64,000 nt of DNA. Source: Candidatus Bathyarchaeia archaeon. Lineage in GTDB: Archaea; Thermoproteota; Bathyarchaeia; Bathyarchaeales; Bathycorpusculaceae. The stretch spans positions 1 through 64,000 of the forward strand of contig JAVZEV010000001.1 of the NCBI GenBank assembly GCA_038873195.1. Direction: 5' to 3'. The translations under genes were made by a program, and so were the position numbers. Below are positions 33,950-41,497 of the stretch, in pieces. Position 1 is the stretch's first letter. Each line of letters starts with the position of its first letter. Under the pieces are notes generated by a model, which was not told the DNA's origin, did not search any database, and worked only from the letters and a program-made list of their open reading frames with translations.

Positions 33950-34714
33950 TTATGGGCGATTCTGCATGGTGACAAAAAAGATTTCTGCAGAGCGACCGGA
34001 GCATTCGCAGCATATTCCGGGCATTTTTTTAACTTTCACTGTTGGAAAATGTTTTTGGGCTATTTGGTAGATTTTTTCAGGCTTGAAACCCAAGTGTATG
34101 TCGCCCATTTCTGTTCTGAATTCTTCAAAGCAGTGTTCGCATAGGTCGACAACTATGGCTTTTCCCTTTTTCTTTAGCACGGCTTGTATGTTTTTGAAAA
34201 CTTTTTCTGGTCGTGTGCTGTGGTGAAGCATTAGTGTAGAAAAGACTGCGTCAAATTTGTATGGAATCGTAAAGTGTTTTCGTGCTTCCTTTATGCTGTC
34301 TTTGATGTTTTCGGCTATACCGAGGAAAGGCGTTATGTTAACGTTTTTCTTTTCTAACGAAAGCAACATTGCAGGCGTTATGTCTAAAGCGTAAAAAGCA
34401 GCGTTTGGATTTGTAACGTGTATTTTTTGCGCAATTTTTGCTGTAAAGAACCCTGAACCAGCGCCAACATCAAGCACCACAGCGTTTTTTGGAAGTTTTG
34501 GCGGTGAAAGCAAAAATTGAGTAATAGTCTCGACTATGCGGTTTACTCCAACTTCTCCGAAATAGTTGAGGATTATGTTGTCTCTTTTTTCTGCTTCTTT
34601 TTGAGTGAAGTATTGTGCTTCTTTTGCAAGTGTTTTTGGGTTGGAAGCGCCGAGTTTCAGGAAAAACTGTTCAAGAGGTAAATTTTTAATGTACTTTTCA
34701 AAACTGGGTGTTAT
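33950..34714 (-). CDS. SAM-dependent class I methyltransferase
   Basis: The SAM-binding motif I is VLDVGAGSGFFTAKIA, followed by ALDITPAM (motif II acid) and AVFSTLMLHHSTRPE. A Cys/His-rich C-terminus (CEHCFEE, ICCECSG) could bind metal. Coding continues upstream of the first conventional start (TTG at 34513): 67 more codons without a stop read like protein (FEKYIKNLPLEQFFLKLG). No ATG, GTG or TTG occurs in frame there. GAGGAAGG at 34721-34728 is spaced properly for ATA at 34714 (or ATT at 34720), which is used here. The substrate is unknown; the family includes menaquinone and arsenite methylases. Confidence 0.78.
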   Translation of the reverse strand: MTPSFEKYIKNLPLEQFFLKLGASNPKTLAKEAQYFTQKEAEKRDNIILNYFGEVGVNRIVETITQFLLSPPKLPKNAVVLDVGAGSGFFTAKIAQKIHVTNPNAAFYALDITPAMLLSLEKKNVNITPFLGIAENIKDSIKEARKHFTIPYKFDAVFSTLMLHHSTRPEKVFKNIQAVLKKKGKAIVVDLCEHCFEEFRTEMGDIHLGFKPEKIYQIAQKHFPTVKVKKMPGICCECSGRSAEIFFVTMQNRP

Positions 34715-34822
34715 GTTAATCCTTCCTCTGTTATTTTTATTGATATGCTGCTCACTAATAGAATAAATTAACGTAGAATATATGAATGCTTGAAAACGCT
34801 GTTTATATTTTGCTATTTTTGG

Positions 34823-35149
34823 TTAGAATAAGCATTCTTTTTGGATTAGTTCGGTCCCTTCTTCGGTGAGTGAATATTCGCGGTATGTGTTGTGTTCGGT
34901 GTATTTTATTCTACTTTTGACGAGACCACATCTTTCAAGCAAGTCCAAATTTTTTTCATGTTCTGGATGGCGGATTTCCATTCCTCTAATGTTGAGTGGA
35001 AGACTCCATTTGCCAATTTTTGCGATGTTGATTAAGTAGGATTTCAAATCTTCGGAGCGTTGGACAACTTCTCTGCATTCTTCTTGGATGCGTTGTTTGG
35101 CGTTTTCTTCGATTCTTTTTATCATTACTTCAGTTAAGTCTGGCGCCAA
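34823..35149 (-). CDS. Small winged-helix-like protein
   Basis: A 108-residue protein. The C-terminal half resembles a winged helix (HEKNLDLLERCGLVKSRIKY, then REYSLTEEGTELIQKECLF). The N-terminal half is a long charged helix (MIKRIEENAKQRIQEECREV). TTG start at 35149 with GAGGG 8 bases upstream. It is probably a transcription factor; a C-terminal YSLTEEG wing is common in such archaeal proteins. No target is visible. Confidence 0.65.
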   Translation of the reverse strand: MAPDLTEVMIKRIEENAKQRIQEECREVVQRSEDLKSYLINIAKIGKWSLPLNIRGMEIRHPEHEKNLDLLERCGLVKSRIKYTEHNTYREYSLTEEGTELIQKECLF

Positions 35150-35294
35150 AATTTAACCCTCTCTATCTAAGCTTAAGCATGCCCCTTTACTTATAGTATA
35201 TATAAAAAACTTGTTATATATACTTAACGGCTATTCGTAAATAGTTTCTAACATCAAAACACATTACTGCCTCACCGTCTTTCTGGTGATGCAA

Positions 35295-35380
35295 AGCCTC
35301 GGGCGGGATTTGAACCCGCGACCACCGCCTTTCTGGAAGGTTTACCAAGGCGATGCCCCACCGGGCTAGGCTACCGAGGC
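35295..35380 (-). tRNA. tRNA-Thr(GGT) with 12-base intron
   Basis: Minus strand: acceptor GCCTCGG/CCGAGGC with discriminator T, T arm GCGGG/CCCGC, anticodon stem TCGCC/GGCGG, loop TTGGTAA with anticodon GGT at 35344-35346. A 12-base intron (35331-35342, AACCTTCCAGAA) sits at the canonical position after base 37. CCA is not encoded. The intron is short for an archaeal tRNA. Discriminator T is usual for archaeal tRNA-Thr. Confidence 0.9.
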
Positions 35381-35448
35381 GCTCTGCAACAAGAGAAAAC
35401 GTTCATAATGTAATTTAGGGCTTTCGATTAGAAGTATGCCTTGTGTAG

Positions 35449-35976
35449 TTAAGTGTCGGCTGGTTTATTTTTTGTTAATATGTGTTCTGCTAAAGCTTTG
35501 AAGGTCAGTGGGCGGTAATGAATGGTGTCTCTTAGGTTTATTAGGAAACTTTCGATTGCTGAGATGTCGAAATAGGGAAATTGCTTTAGTGCGTTCACGT
35601 GTTCCAGATAATTTGCGTAGTCATGGTATAATGCTATAACAACGCCATCGTACTTCAACCCTAATCCTCTCTCAAGCATTATTATTCCAAAGCGGCTTTT
35701 TTCCAGTTTTTCTCTTGCGATTTGTCTTGCTTCTTCAACTTGTTCAGGTTCAAGTGTTTTGCGAAGTTTGAGGAAGGTGATTCCCATGAGTTCGTAGCCG
35801 AGCCTTTCAAAATCTGGTATTGCCGTGTATTCTTTTATGTATCCTTCCTTTTCAAGCTTAGTTCTCAATCTGCTTACGGTTGGCTGTGAGAGTCCCGTTG
35901 CTTTTGCCAATTCTCTGTCGCTTCTGCGCGAGTTTTTCATTAGTTCTGCAATTATCCTCAATTCAGCTTCTTTCAA
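35449..35976 (-). CDS. Lrp/AsnC-like transcriptional regulator
   Basis: A 175-residue protein. The N-terminal winged helix is of AsnC type (RIIAELMKNSRRSDRELAKA, then GLSQPTVSRLRTKLEKEGYI). The rest (residues 60-175) is alpha/beta but diverges from the standard RAM ligand domain (MGITFLKLRKTLEPEQVEEA, GVVIALYHDYANYLEHVNAL). A TTG start with GAGGG upstream is used. The ligand and targets are unknown. Confidence 0.82.
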   Translation of the reverse strand: MKEAELRIIAELMKNSRRSDRELAKATGLSQPTVSRLRTKLEKEGYIKEYTAIPDFERLGYELMGITFLKLRKTLEPEQVEEARQIAREKLEKSRFGIIMLERGLGLKYDGVVIALYHDYANYLEHVNALKQFPYFDISAIESFLINLRDTIHYRPLTFKALAEHILTKNKPADT

Positions 35977-36111
35977 GACTCTGTTCCCTCAACTTTTACA
36001 TCTGCCCAGTTAGAAATATTCCATTTAAAACTTGAGCTTATTAAGGATAAGGTTCCACTCTACTTTTCAATTCATGCTAAATATTCTTACGTGCCTCTTC
36101 CAGAGTTAAGT

Positions 36112-36122
36112 AAATATAAAAG
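36112..36122 (+). promoter_or_regulatory. TATA box of tRNA-Leu
   Basis: AAATATAAAAG lies 27-37 bases before the mature tRNA-Leu 5' end at 36149, the expected archaeal TATA distance. An A-rich GTTAAGT element directly upstream may serve as BRE. Confidence 0.6.
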
Positions 36123-36148
36123 GCACAAACTTCACTTCTAAACTCACA

Positions 36149-36233
36149 GCGGGGGTCGCCAAGCCTGGTCAAAGGCGCAAGGCTTAGGACCTTGTCCCGC
36201 AGGGGTTCGTGGGTTCAAATCCCACCCCCCGCA
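36149..36233 (+). tRNA. tRNA-Leu(TAG)
   Basis: Class II tRNA with acceptor GCGGGGG/CCCCCGC and discriminator A. Anticodon stem CAAGG/CCTTG encloses CTTAGGA, anticodon TAG at 36185-36187. A long variable arm (TCCCGCAGGGG) and T arm GTGGG/CCCAC follow. There is no intron and no encoded CCA. Confidence 0.95.
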
Positions 36234-36571
36234 CTTGAGACCGCGACTGACGTTTAGATTTTTGGTTTTTCACATGTGTTCATGGTCCTGGGTTGCGCTT
36301 TGAGTTTATGTTATTTTTTTGGCGATTGTGTTATCGCTGCTAATGGCGACTAGCTCTACTTAATCACCACAGCTTTTTCGCAACCTTGGCGTTTTTCAAG
36401 GAAAGTACCACATAAAGAAACACACCATAAAACCACTAACGTTGAGAAATCTAACAGTTCACAAAAGGAATGATCCCAAGCCACACTCATTTATACAGAA
36501 AATCCGAGAATCTCAACACGTCATATCAGAGTATAAATAAGGGGGCTATAAACAATTTCACATGCACACAA
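36234..36571. other. Intergenic stretch between tRNA-Leu and sepF
   Basis: No protein gene is seen in these 338 bases. T-rich runs just after tRNA-Leu (36257-36269) may end its transcript. At 36531-36546 the plus strand reads GTATAAATAAGGGGGC; its reverse complement, TAGCCCCCTTATTTATAC, resembles the TATA-containing elements at 31359 and 41156, so a minus-strand small-RNA promoter is possible. Confidence 0.35.
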
Positions 36572-36931
36572 CTAAGCTGCTGTAGGTATAGGCTCATTCG
36601 AGACGGGAATCTTCTCTCTCCAAATCCTCACATTCGGAGGACAAATAACCACGCGTTCTTCACCTAACCTTGCAATGTCCCCACCAATAGACCCAGCAAA
36701 ATCGCACAACTCATTCACTGCACGCTTAACATCATCAATGCTTTTGCTTGCAAGAGGAGTTATTCTAAGAATCAAAATGTTCCCCGACTTAACCTCGCTT
36801 TTAATGGCATCCAAATCTGCCAAATCACGCAAAGGCATAGCCTTAAGATACGTCTTGCCAGAAACGCCTTTAACCTCAGTTTCTTTCTCGGCTTTTTTGG
36901 GTTTGCGGATTAAACCGCTTAAGCCTGGCAA
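36572..36931 (-). CDS. sepF: Cell division protein SepF
   Basis: A 119-residue protein. The conserved core starts at about residue 28 (TYLKAMPLRDLADLDAIKSE), then VKSGNILILRITPLASKSID, a helix (DVKRAVNELCDFAGSIGGDI) and the strand VVICPPNVRIW. Archaeal SepF anchors FtsZ to the membrane through its N-terminal amphipathic segment (MPGLSGLIRK). TTG start at 36931 with GAGAGGAG upstream. Presence of SepF implies FtsZ-based division. No ftsZ lies in the window. Confidence 0.92.
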   Translation of the reverse strand: MPGLSGLIRKPKKAEKETEVKGVSGKTYLKAMPLRDLADLDAIKSEVKSGNILILRITPLASKSIDDVKRAVNELCDFAGSIGGDIARLGEERVVICPPNVRIWREKIPVSNEPIPTAA

Positions 36932-37062
36932 TTTTCTCCTCTCTTAATTTTATTTACGCTTCTACAGTTTAAGCGTTTCCTAATTCTGCGTCTGAATCAC
37001 TAATAAAAATTAACTATAAAAGTATTTTATGAATCCAAAATCAAGATTAAATCTTCACTAAG

Positions 37063-37566
37063 CTAAGCGCCATATTTCTTTATCAAAACCCATATTTTGT
37101 CACTAACGAAATGCAAATTTCTGACAACTACGCCTTGCTTAACCTTTTTTATTTCTTCACTATTCTGCAATGCTTCGCCAATTGCTATGGGCTTACCATG
37201 CTTCTCATCCACAACAACAACAAAATCGCCCTTTCCAAAGTTGCCTTCGAAACGGACAATTCCAGGCGCCATAATATTCGCACCATTACAAACGTGTGGA
37301 ACAGCACCCATGTCCACAACAACCTTTGGTGCCGAAGCCAAAAATTCTTTGAAAACCAAAATTGGAAAAACAATTTCGCCTACTTTACCAAGAATGGGCT
37401 TGCCATTTAAAAGAAAGATTTCCGCAAACTCTGTCCTAATGACCTCAATATTAACCTTACCTTCTGAGATTTGCTCCAAACTTATCTTAAGCCTTTCAGA
37501 AACCACACTCAAAAGGTCTCTTGCTTCCTTAGCTTTCAAGAAATACCTTCTAATTTTTTCTGACAT
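37063..37566 (-). CDS. PUA domain RNA-binding protein
   Basis: A 167-residue protein of the archaeal MCT-1/Tma20-like group. The N-terminal domain (EKIRRYFLKAKEARDLLSVV) is followed by a PUA domain from about residue 80 (KVVVDMGAVPHVCNGANIMA, PGIVRFEGNF, KGDFVVVVDEKHGKPIAIGE). The eukaryotic relatives help start or recycle ribosomes. ATG at 37566. The frame is open 5' for another 160 codons, but that is the shadow of the divergent LSm and eL37 genes. Its divergent neighbours support a translation or RNA role. Confidence 0.92.
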   Translation of the reverse strand: MSEKIRRYFLKAKEARDLLSVVSERLKISLEQISEGKVNIEVIRTEFAEIFLLNGKPILGKVGEIVFPILVFKEFLASAPKVVVDMGAVPHVCNGANIMAPGIVRFEGNFGKGDFVVVVDEKHGKPIAIGEALQNSEEIKKVKQGVVVRNLHFVSDKIWVLIKKYGA

Positions 37567-37646
37567 TAGGCATCTTCTCTTAGATAGGTTTAAATGGTAT
37601 AAGTTTAAGTATAAAAGACATAAACTATAGGCATGAGGGCGCAAAA

Positions 37647-37874
37647 ATGAGCGAAATGACAACAGAAATCCTCGAACAAAACCTCGGAAAAATAGTACTC
37701 GTAAGACTGAAAGGTGGAAAAAGCCTACGAGGAAGACTGAAAGGATTCGACCAACATCTAAACCTAGTCCTAGAAGAAACAGAAGACAACACAAACTCCG
37801 AGAACGTGAGAAAACTGGGATTAATAATTGTTCGCGGAGACAACGTGATTCTGATTTCGCCACCTCCAAGGTGA
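37647..37874 (+). CDS. Sm-like archaeal protein (LSm)
   Basis: A 75-residue RNA-binding ring protein. Sm1 motif: KIVLVRLKGGKSLRGRLKGF with DQHLNLVLE; Sm2 motif: LGLIIVRGDNVILIS, including the IVRG core. It binds U-rich RNA, normally as a heptamer. A 7-8 base gap leads to the eL37 gene, whose ribosome site (AAGGTGA) includes this gene's stop codon. This LSm-eL37 pairing is a known archaeal arrangement. Confidence 0.96.
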   Translation: MSEMTTEILEQNLGKIVLVRLKGGKSLRGRLKGFDQHLNLVLEETEDNTNSENVRKLGLIIVRGDNVILISPPPR

Positions 37875-37881
37875 CAACTCT

Positions 37882-38070
37882 TTGGGAAAAGGAACACCCT
37901 CTTTTGGCAAACGCTCTGGGAGAAAATCGCACATACGTTGTAGGCGATGTGGAAGAAGAGCATATAATGTGGCAAAGAAGCGTTGTGCTGCCTGTGGTTA
38001 TGGAGAAACAACGGTCATTAAGACATATTCTTGGCGAACAAAAAACATTCACAGAGAAAGATTACGCTAG
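37882..38070 (+). CDS. rpl37e: Large ribosomal subunit protein eL37
   Basis: A 62-residue basic zinc-binding ribosomal protein. The zinc site is C-x2-C-x14-C-x2-C (CRRCGRRAYNVAKKRC then AACGYG). The N-terminus is MGKGTPSFGKRSGRKSHIRC. It starts with TTG at 37882, preceded by AAGGTGA. It follows LSm directly. eL37 is shared by archaea and eukaryotes and binds 23S rRNA. Confidence 0.97.
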   Translation: MGKGTPSFGKRSGRKSHIRCRRCGRRAYNVAKKRCAACGYGETTVIKTYSWRTKNIHRERLR

Positions 38071-38080
38071 GCGAATTTGT

Positions 38081-38692
38081 TTACTGTGACGGTTGATAAT
38101 AGCCTTTATCGATTTTAACATATATTAATGGGCCTTTGCTTCTGGCTAGTTCTCTTGCTTTTCTCAAAGCGTTATTGACTACGTTGACTACTTGCACTTC
38201 TTCTTTGTTGAAATCTCTGTTTTTCTCGCCTAACTCCATTTTTAGAAGGTTTTCCGCGAGAATTGAAGTGCCGCAGATTTCTCCATTCCTAATGAGCGTG
38301 GATGTCACTATTTCTTGCATTTCTTGGCGGTTTGACAGCTTTCTCCACAAAGGCTCTGCGTTGCTGAGAACTTTTGAAACTCTGTCCCATCTTTTGGAGT
38401 TATCATTGCCTATTAGCAATTTTACACGTTCTTTCCATTTGTTAAACCATATTCCAGTCCAAATAGTCAAGAATTCTTCCAGTTCGTTGGGGTTTTCGCT
38501 GAAAAACTTTTCTAATCGCTCAACTATTTCGCATTCGTTTGCTTCTTTTCCCACAAGGTCCCAGTGAATCTTAAGGTAATTTGTGAAATCTTGGCATGCT
38601 ATTTGCAGTACTTTGCGGTCTGAACCGTAAACGTCCAGCATGGGGTTTCTATCTTTGAGTTTTTCTGACAGCAACGTTTCTATGAAGTTCAT
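38081..38692 (-). CDS. Unknown protein, possibly archaea-specific
   Basis: A 203-residue, mostly helical protein. Notable segments: GSDRKVLQIACQDFTNYLKI, FLTIWTGIWFNKWKERVKLL, and a C-terminal VQVVNVVNNALRKARELARS followed by PLIYVKIDKGYYQPSQ. No known domain is recognised. It converges on eL37, with 10 bp between stops. Its ATG start is followed by a natural-looking N-terminus (MNFIETLLSEKLKDRN). Confidence 0.65.
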   Translation of the reverse strand: MNFIETLLSEKLKDRNPMLDVYGSDRKVLQIACQDFTNYLKIHWDLVGKEANECEIVERLEKFFSENPNELEEFLTIWTGIWFNKWKERVKLLIGNDNSKRWDRVSKVLSNAEPLWRKLSNRQEMQEIVTSTLIRNGEICGTSILAENLLKMELGEKNRDFNKEEVQVVNVVNNALRKARELARSKGPLIYVKIDKGYYQPSQ

Positions 38693-38836
38693 GTTTTATC
38701 CACTCGAAGCCTTCTCACCTTAAACTAGAGTTTGCTCTTTTAATTAAGCTTTATTTATGGTTAGTTCTATAACTGTTTTCGGTAATTTTCAGCTATATTT
38801 CCGTTATAGAAATATTCTTAAAGCCTTTTTTGTGGG

Positions 38837-39481
38837 TTATTCGATGAAATCTGGAAGTTGGTTGACGTTTTCTAGGATTAAGTCTGGTTTTTCGTTTTCT
38901 AACTCTTTTCGAGAGAAAATACCTGTTAAAACTGCAACTGTTTTGGTTCCAGCGGCTTTTCCAGCCTTTATGTCTGCTATTGAATCTCCAACGACTACGC
39001 AATCGTATGCTTTTGCGCTTAATTGTCTTGCACATTTCTTTAGTGCTTCTGGAGAAGGTTTCGGCTGGTGTGTGTCTAAAGCGGTCATTACGTATCTGAA
39101 GTATTTTGCTAAACCGAAGCTTTCTAGTTCGTTGATGATTTCTCTTTTGGGTACATAACGCATGGTGAGTAATGCCAATTTTGTTTTTTCTGAAAGTTGC
39201 GCTAGCGTGTCTGAAACGTTGGGTAATGGTTTTGCTTTTGTGGCGGTTGCTTGATAATATGCGTTAATGTATGCTTCCAAGAATTTTCTTGTGTCAATTC
39301 CTTCTATTAAATCGTGTATTGGAAGGCTCTGTTCAAGTCTTCTGGGGATTTCTGTCACTGTGGCTTTGTTGAATTTTTTTCGTCCCATTTTTGCAAAAGC
39401 GGTTTCTGCGGCTTCCAAGTATGCCTCTTTTGAATCTACTATTGTGCCGTCTAAGTCTAGGATTATTCCTTTAACTTTCAT
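38837..39481 (-). CDS. HAD superfamily phosphatase (phosphoglycolate phosphatase-like)
   Basis: A 214-residue HAD hydrolase with a helical cap. Motif I is IILDLDGTIVDSKEAY (nucleophile and acid Asp), motif II LALLTMRY, motif III KPSPEALKKC, and motif IV VVVGDSIADIKAGKAAG. This layout matches phosphoglycolate phosphatase and pyrophosphatase PpaX-like enzymes, but the substrate is open. The ATG is followed by MKVKGI. It diverges from uS10. Confidence 0.9.
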   Translation of the reverse strand: MKVKGIILDLDGTIVDSKEAYLEAAETAFAKMGRKKFNKATVTEIPRRLEQSLPIHDLIEGIDTRKFLEAYINAYYQATATKAKPLPNVSDTLAQLSEKTKLALLTMRYVPKREIINELESFGLAKYFRYVMTALDTHQPKPSPEALKKCARQLSAKAYDCVVVGDSIADIKAGKAAGTKTVAVLTGIFSRKELENEKPDLILENVNQLPDFIE

Positions 39482-39610
39482 TTCTTATCATTATTATTGT
39501 TTAAGTGTTTAATGTTGTTATTTGTTTCGATAAGTTTTTATTCACGGTTATTTGTCTAAAGGTAAATACTTAATGCTCTGTGGAGTAGTAAGCGTTAGGA
39601 ATGATGGGTG

Positions 39611-39919
39611 ATGGTTAGGAAAGCGCGTATACGGTTGACGAGTACGGATTACAAGAAGTTGGAAGAGGTATGTGAGGAACTGAAAGCCATCGCCTTGAAA
39701 ACTGGGGTTAAGATGACTGGTCCTCTTCCTTTGCCTACGAAGCGTTTGCGGGTTCCTGTTTTGAAGTCGCCTTGTGGTGAGGGAACTGCTACGTGGGATA
39801 GGTGGGAGATGCGTATTCATAAGCGTTTGATTGATGTTGATGCTGAAGAGCGTGTTATGCGGCGTATTATGCGGATTCGTGTTCCTGAGGAAGTGCATGT
39901 GACTATAGAGCTTCTTTAG
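39611..39919 (+). CDS. rps10: Small ribosomal subunit protein uS10
   Basis: A 102-residue ribosomal protein. It begins [20 protein letters not shown] and has the family-typical [18 protein letters not shown] and [16 protein letters not shown] at 39611 is chosen over the overlapping GTG at 39608. In many archaea rps10 follows the EF-1alpha gene; here it stands alone between a HAD phosphatase and a winged-helix gene, with 4 bases of overlap at its 3' end with the latter (convergent). Confidence 0.97.
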   Translation: MVRKARIRLTSTDYKKLEEVCEELKAIALKTGVKMTGPLPLPTKRLRVPVLKSPCGEGTATWDRWEMRIHKRLIDVDAEERVMRRIMRIRVPEEVHVTIELL

Positions 39920-40188
39920 TTATTTTTTGTTTTGGTTTCTTTTTGTTTGTGCCAGTTTGTGAGGAGGCATTCGCCGCATTTTTGTAGGAATTCTTGGCCT
40001 TTTTTTGTTGTTTTTAGGTTGTGGTTTTTGTCTATTTCTAGTAGTCCTTTCTCTATTAGGGTGGTGAGGTATTGTTTGGTTTGGAGGTATGAGAGTCCTG
40101 CGTCTCGCATTAGTTCTGTTTTTCTTTTTCCGTTTTTTGCTTTTGTTAGTATGTCTATGACGATTTCGTGTCTGTCTCTGTTGACCAT
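39916..40188 (-). CDS. Winged-helix DNA-binding protein (PF14947-like)
   Basis: A 90-residue protein: [60 protein letters not shown]. This is the same compact winged helix as at 25892. It has Cys residues near the C-terminus (LQKCGECLL), which may respond to metal or redox. The stop overlaps that of uS10 by 4 bases. Probably a transcription factor with unknown target. Confidence 0.75.
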   Translation of the reverse strand: MVNRDRHEIVIDILTKAKNGKRKTELMRDAGLSYLQTKQYLTTLIEKGLLEIDKNHNLKTTKKGQEFLQKCGECLLTNWHKQKETKTKNN

Positions 40189-40243
40189 TTTTGTTCTGTT
40201 AGAAGTTGTTGTGTTGGTTATGTAAAAGTTTCTGTTTTTGTGG

Positions 40244-41068
40244 TTATAGTGTGTCGAATAGAAGTTTGTATGATATTATTGTTAGTGTTAGGCTGATTGC
40301 GAAGGCGGTCGTCCAGATTTTTTTGTTCCATAGAAAGATTTTGAAGCCGTCGAGTATGCCGAGGGGTATGAGGTTGAAGAGTGCTATCCATGTGTTGATG
40401 GCTGCGCCGAATATCAATATCGTGTAGTATTGTGGTATGAAGGGTGCTGTTGTTAGGAGTATGGTTGATAATAGTATGTTTGTCGTTGGTCCTGCTATGG
40501 AGATTTTTCCTATGTTTTTTGTGCTTGTGATGCCGGATATGAATACTGCGCCTGGTGATATGATTTTGAATAGTGGTGATATTATGCTGATTAGTGTTAG
40601 GATTGCGCCTGTGAATGTTAGTCTGAATTCTGCCCATAGGTTGTGTTTTTGTGCGGTTATTTTGTGGGCTATTTCGTGGGTGAAGAAGGATGTGGTTAGG
40701 ATTAGTGTGAATATTGTTAGGCTTGCGGGGTCGTTTATTGTTTGGTATGGGAATATGCCTATTGATAGTGCGATGCCGATGACGAGTAGTGCGGCTATTG
40801 TTAGGTGTTTGGTTTCTGTTTTGCTGAAGTGTATTTTTGTTTTTGGCGGTTGGGTTGGGATGTAGGTGACTGTGTATTCTTCGTAGGGTTTTTGTGTTTG
40901 TGTTTGGAAGGTTATTGGTTGTGTGGTTTCTTGTTTTGGTGTCCGTGCTAGTTCTATTTGTTGGCATTGATGGTTTTCTGGTAGGCGGTGTTCTGCGCAG
41001 TAGTAGTTTCCGCAGTATGGGCATTTGAAGGGTAGGAAGGTTTCTTGTTGGCATTTTTGGCATTTCAT
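40244..41068 (-). CDS. Site-2 protease-like membrane metalloprotease with AN1-type zinc finger
   Basis: A 274-residue protein. Residues 1-35 form an AN1-type zinc finger (MKCQKCQQETFLPFKCPYCG, NYYCAEHRLPENHQC). A Thr/Gln/Pro-rich linker follows to about residue 80. The rest is about six transmembrane helices with the zinc-protease motif FFTHEIAHKITAQK and, near the end, NLIPLGILDGFKIF, whose Asp is the third zinc ligand. It is thus an S2P-type protease with a cytoplasmic adaptor. ATG at 41068. Coding is strongly A/C-biased, so its complementary strand is almost entirely G and T. Confidence 0.87.
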   Translation of the reverse strand: MKCQKCQQETFLPFKCPYCGNYYCAEHRLPENHQCQQIELARTPKQETTQPITFQTQTQKPYEEYTVTYIPTQPPKTKIHFSKTETKHLTIAALLVIGIALSIGIFPYQTINDPASLTIFTLILTTSFFTHEIAHKITAQKHNLWAEFRLTFTGAILTLISIISPLFKIISPGAVFISGITSTKNIGKISIAGPTTNILLSTILLTTAPFIPQYYTILIFGAAINTWIALFNLIPLGILDGFKIFLWNKKIWTTAFAISLTLTIISYKLLFDTL

Positions 41069-41497
41069 GTGTGTTTGCGCGCCTTTGGTGTGGTTAGGGA
41101 TATGGTGTTTGTTGTGCGTTTATGTGTTTCTGTTTTTTTGTTGTGCTTTGTGTGACTAGCCCCTCCCTTATATATAGGTTGAAACCGTGGTTAGAGTTTT
41201 GGGTTAGGGTTTGGTTTGCACGCTCCTTTTTTCCTTGGTTTTCTAAGAAAAGTTTGGGGTTTTGCTGGGATTTAAAGGGGGTGTTAGAAGTGTGATTAGT
41301 GGCTTACGTGGCGTGATTGAGAGTAGTTTTTTATGCTTGTTTGGTGAGGAAAACAGCCAATCGGATAGACCCCTCTAGGTTTTTGGTTGTTGGATTTTGT
41401 TGGCTAAGACTGGATAAGCGTCCAATTTTAGCTTTGTTTTTGCATTAACCTAATATGTGCTTTTGAAGAAGTATACGGGTAGTAAAGGGATGCTGAT
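41069..41497. other. Intergenic region upstream of the restriction gene
   Basis: No gene is supported in these 429 bases. The plus strand is G/T-rich. It contains the TATA-containing element at 41156-41184 and several T runs. The 3' end (41470-41497) carries AAAGGGATG just before the TTG start of the restriction gene. Promoters for both the divergent protease and the restriction gene should lie here. Confidence 0.4.
41156..41184 (+). promoter_or_regulatory. TATA-containing element, copy 2
   Basis: CTAGCCCCTCCCTTATATATA followed by GG and TTGAAA; nearly the same as 31359-31386. It is 340 bp before the restriction gene start, too far for its promoter unless the leader is long. A small RNA starting near 41205 is possible. 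Confidence 0.45.

Noticed and set aside
37567-38052. Upstream extension of the PUA gene
   Set aside because: The extra codons are antisense to LSm and eL37, and the PUA family begins at the ATG at 37566.
40218-41063. Long minus-strand open frame overlapping the AN1-protease gene
   Set aside because: Its translation is a low-complexity mix of Thr, Asn, Arg, His and Pro with no domain; it is a by-product of the A/C-rich coding of the true gene in the next frame.
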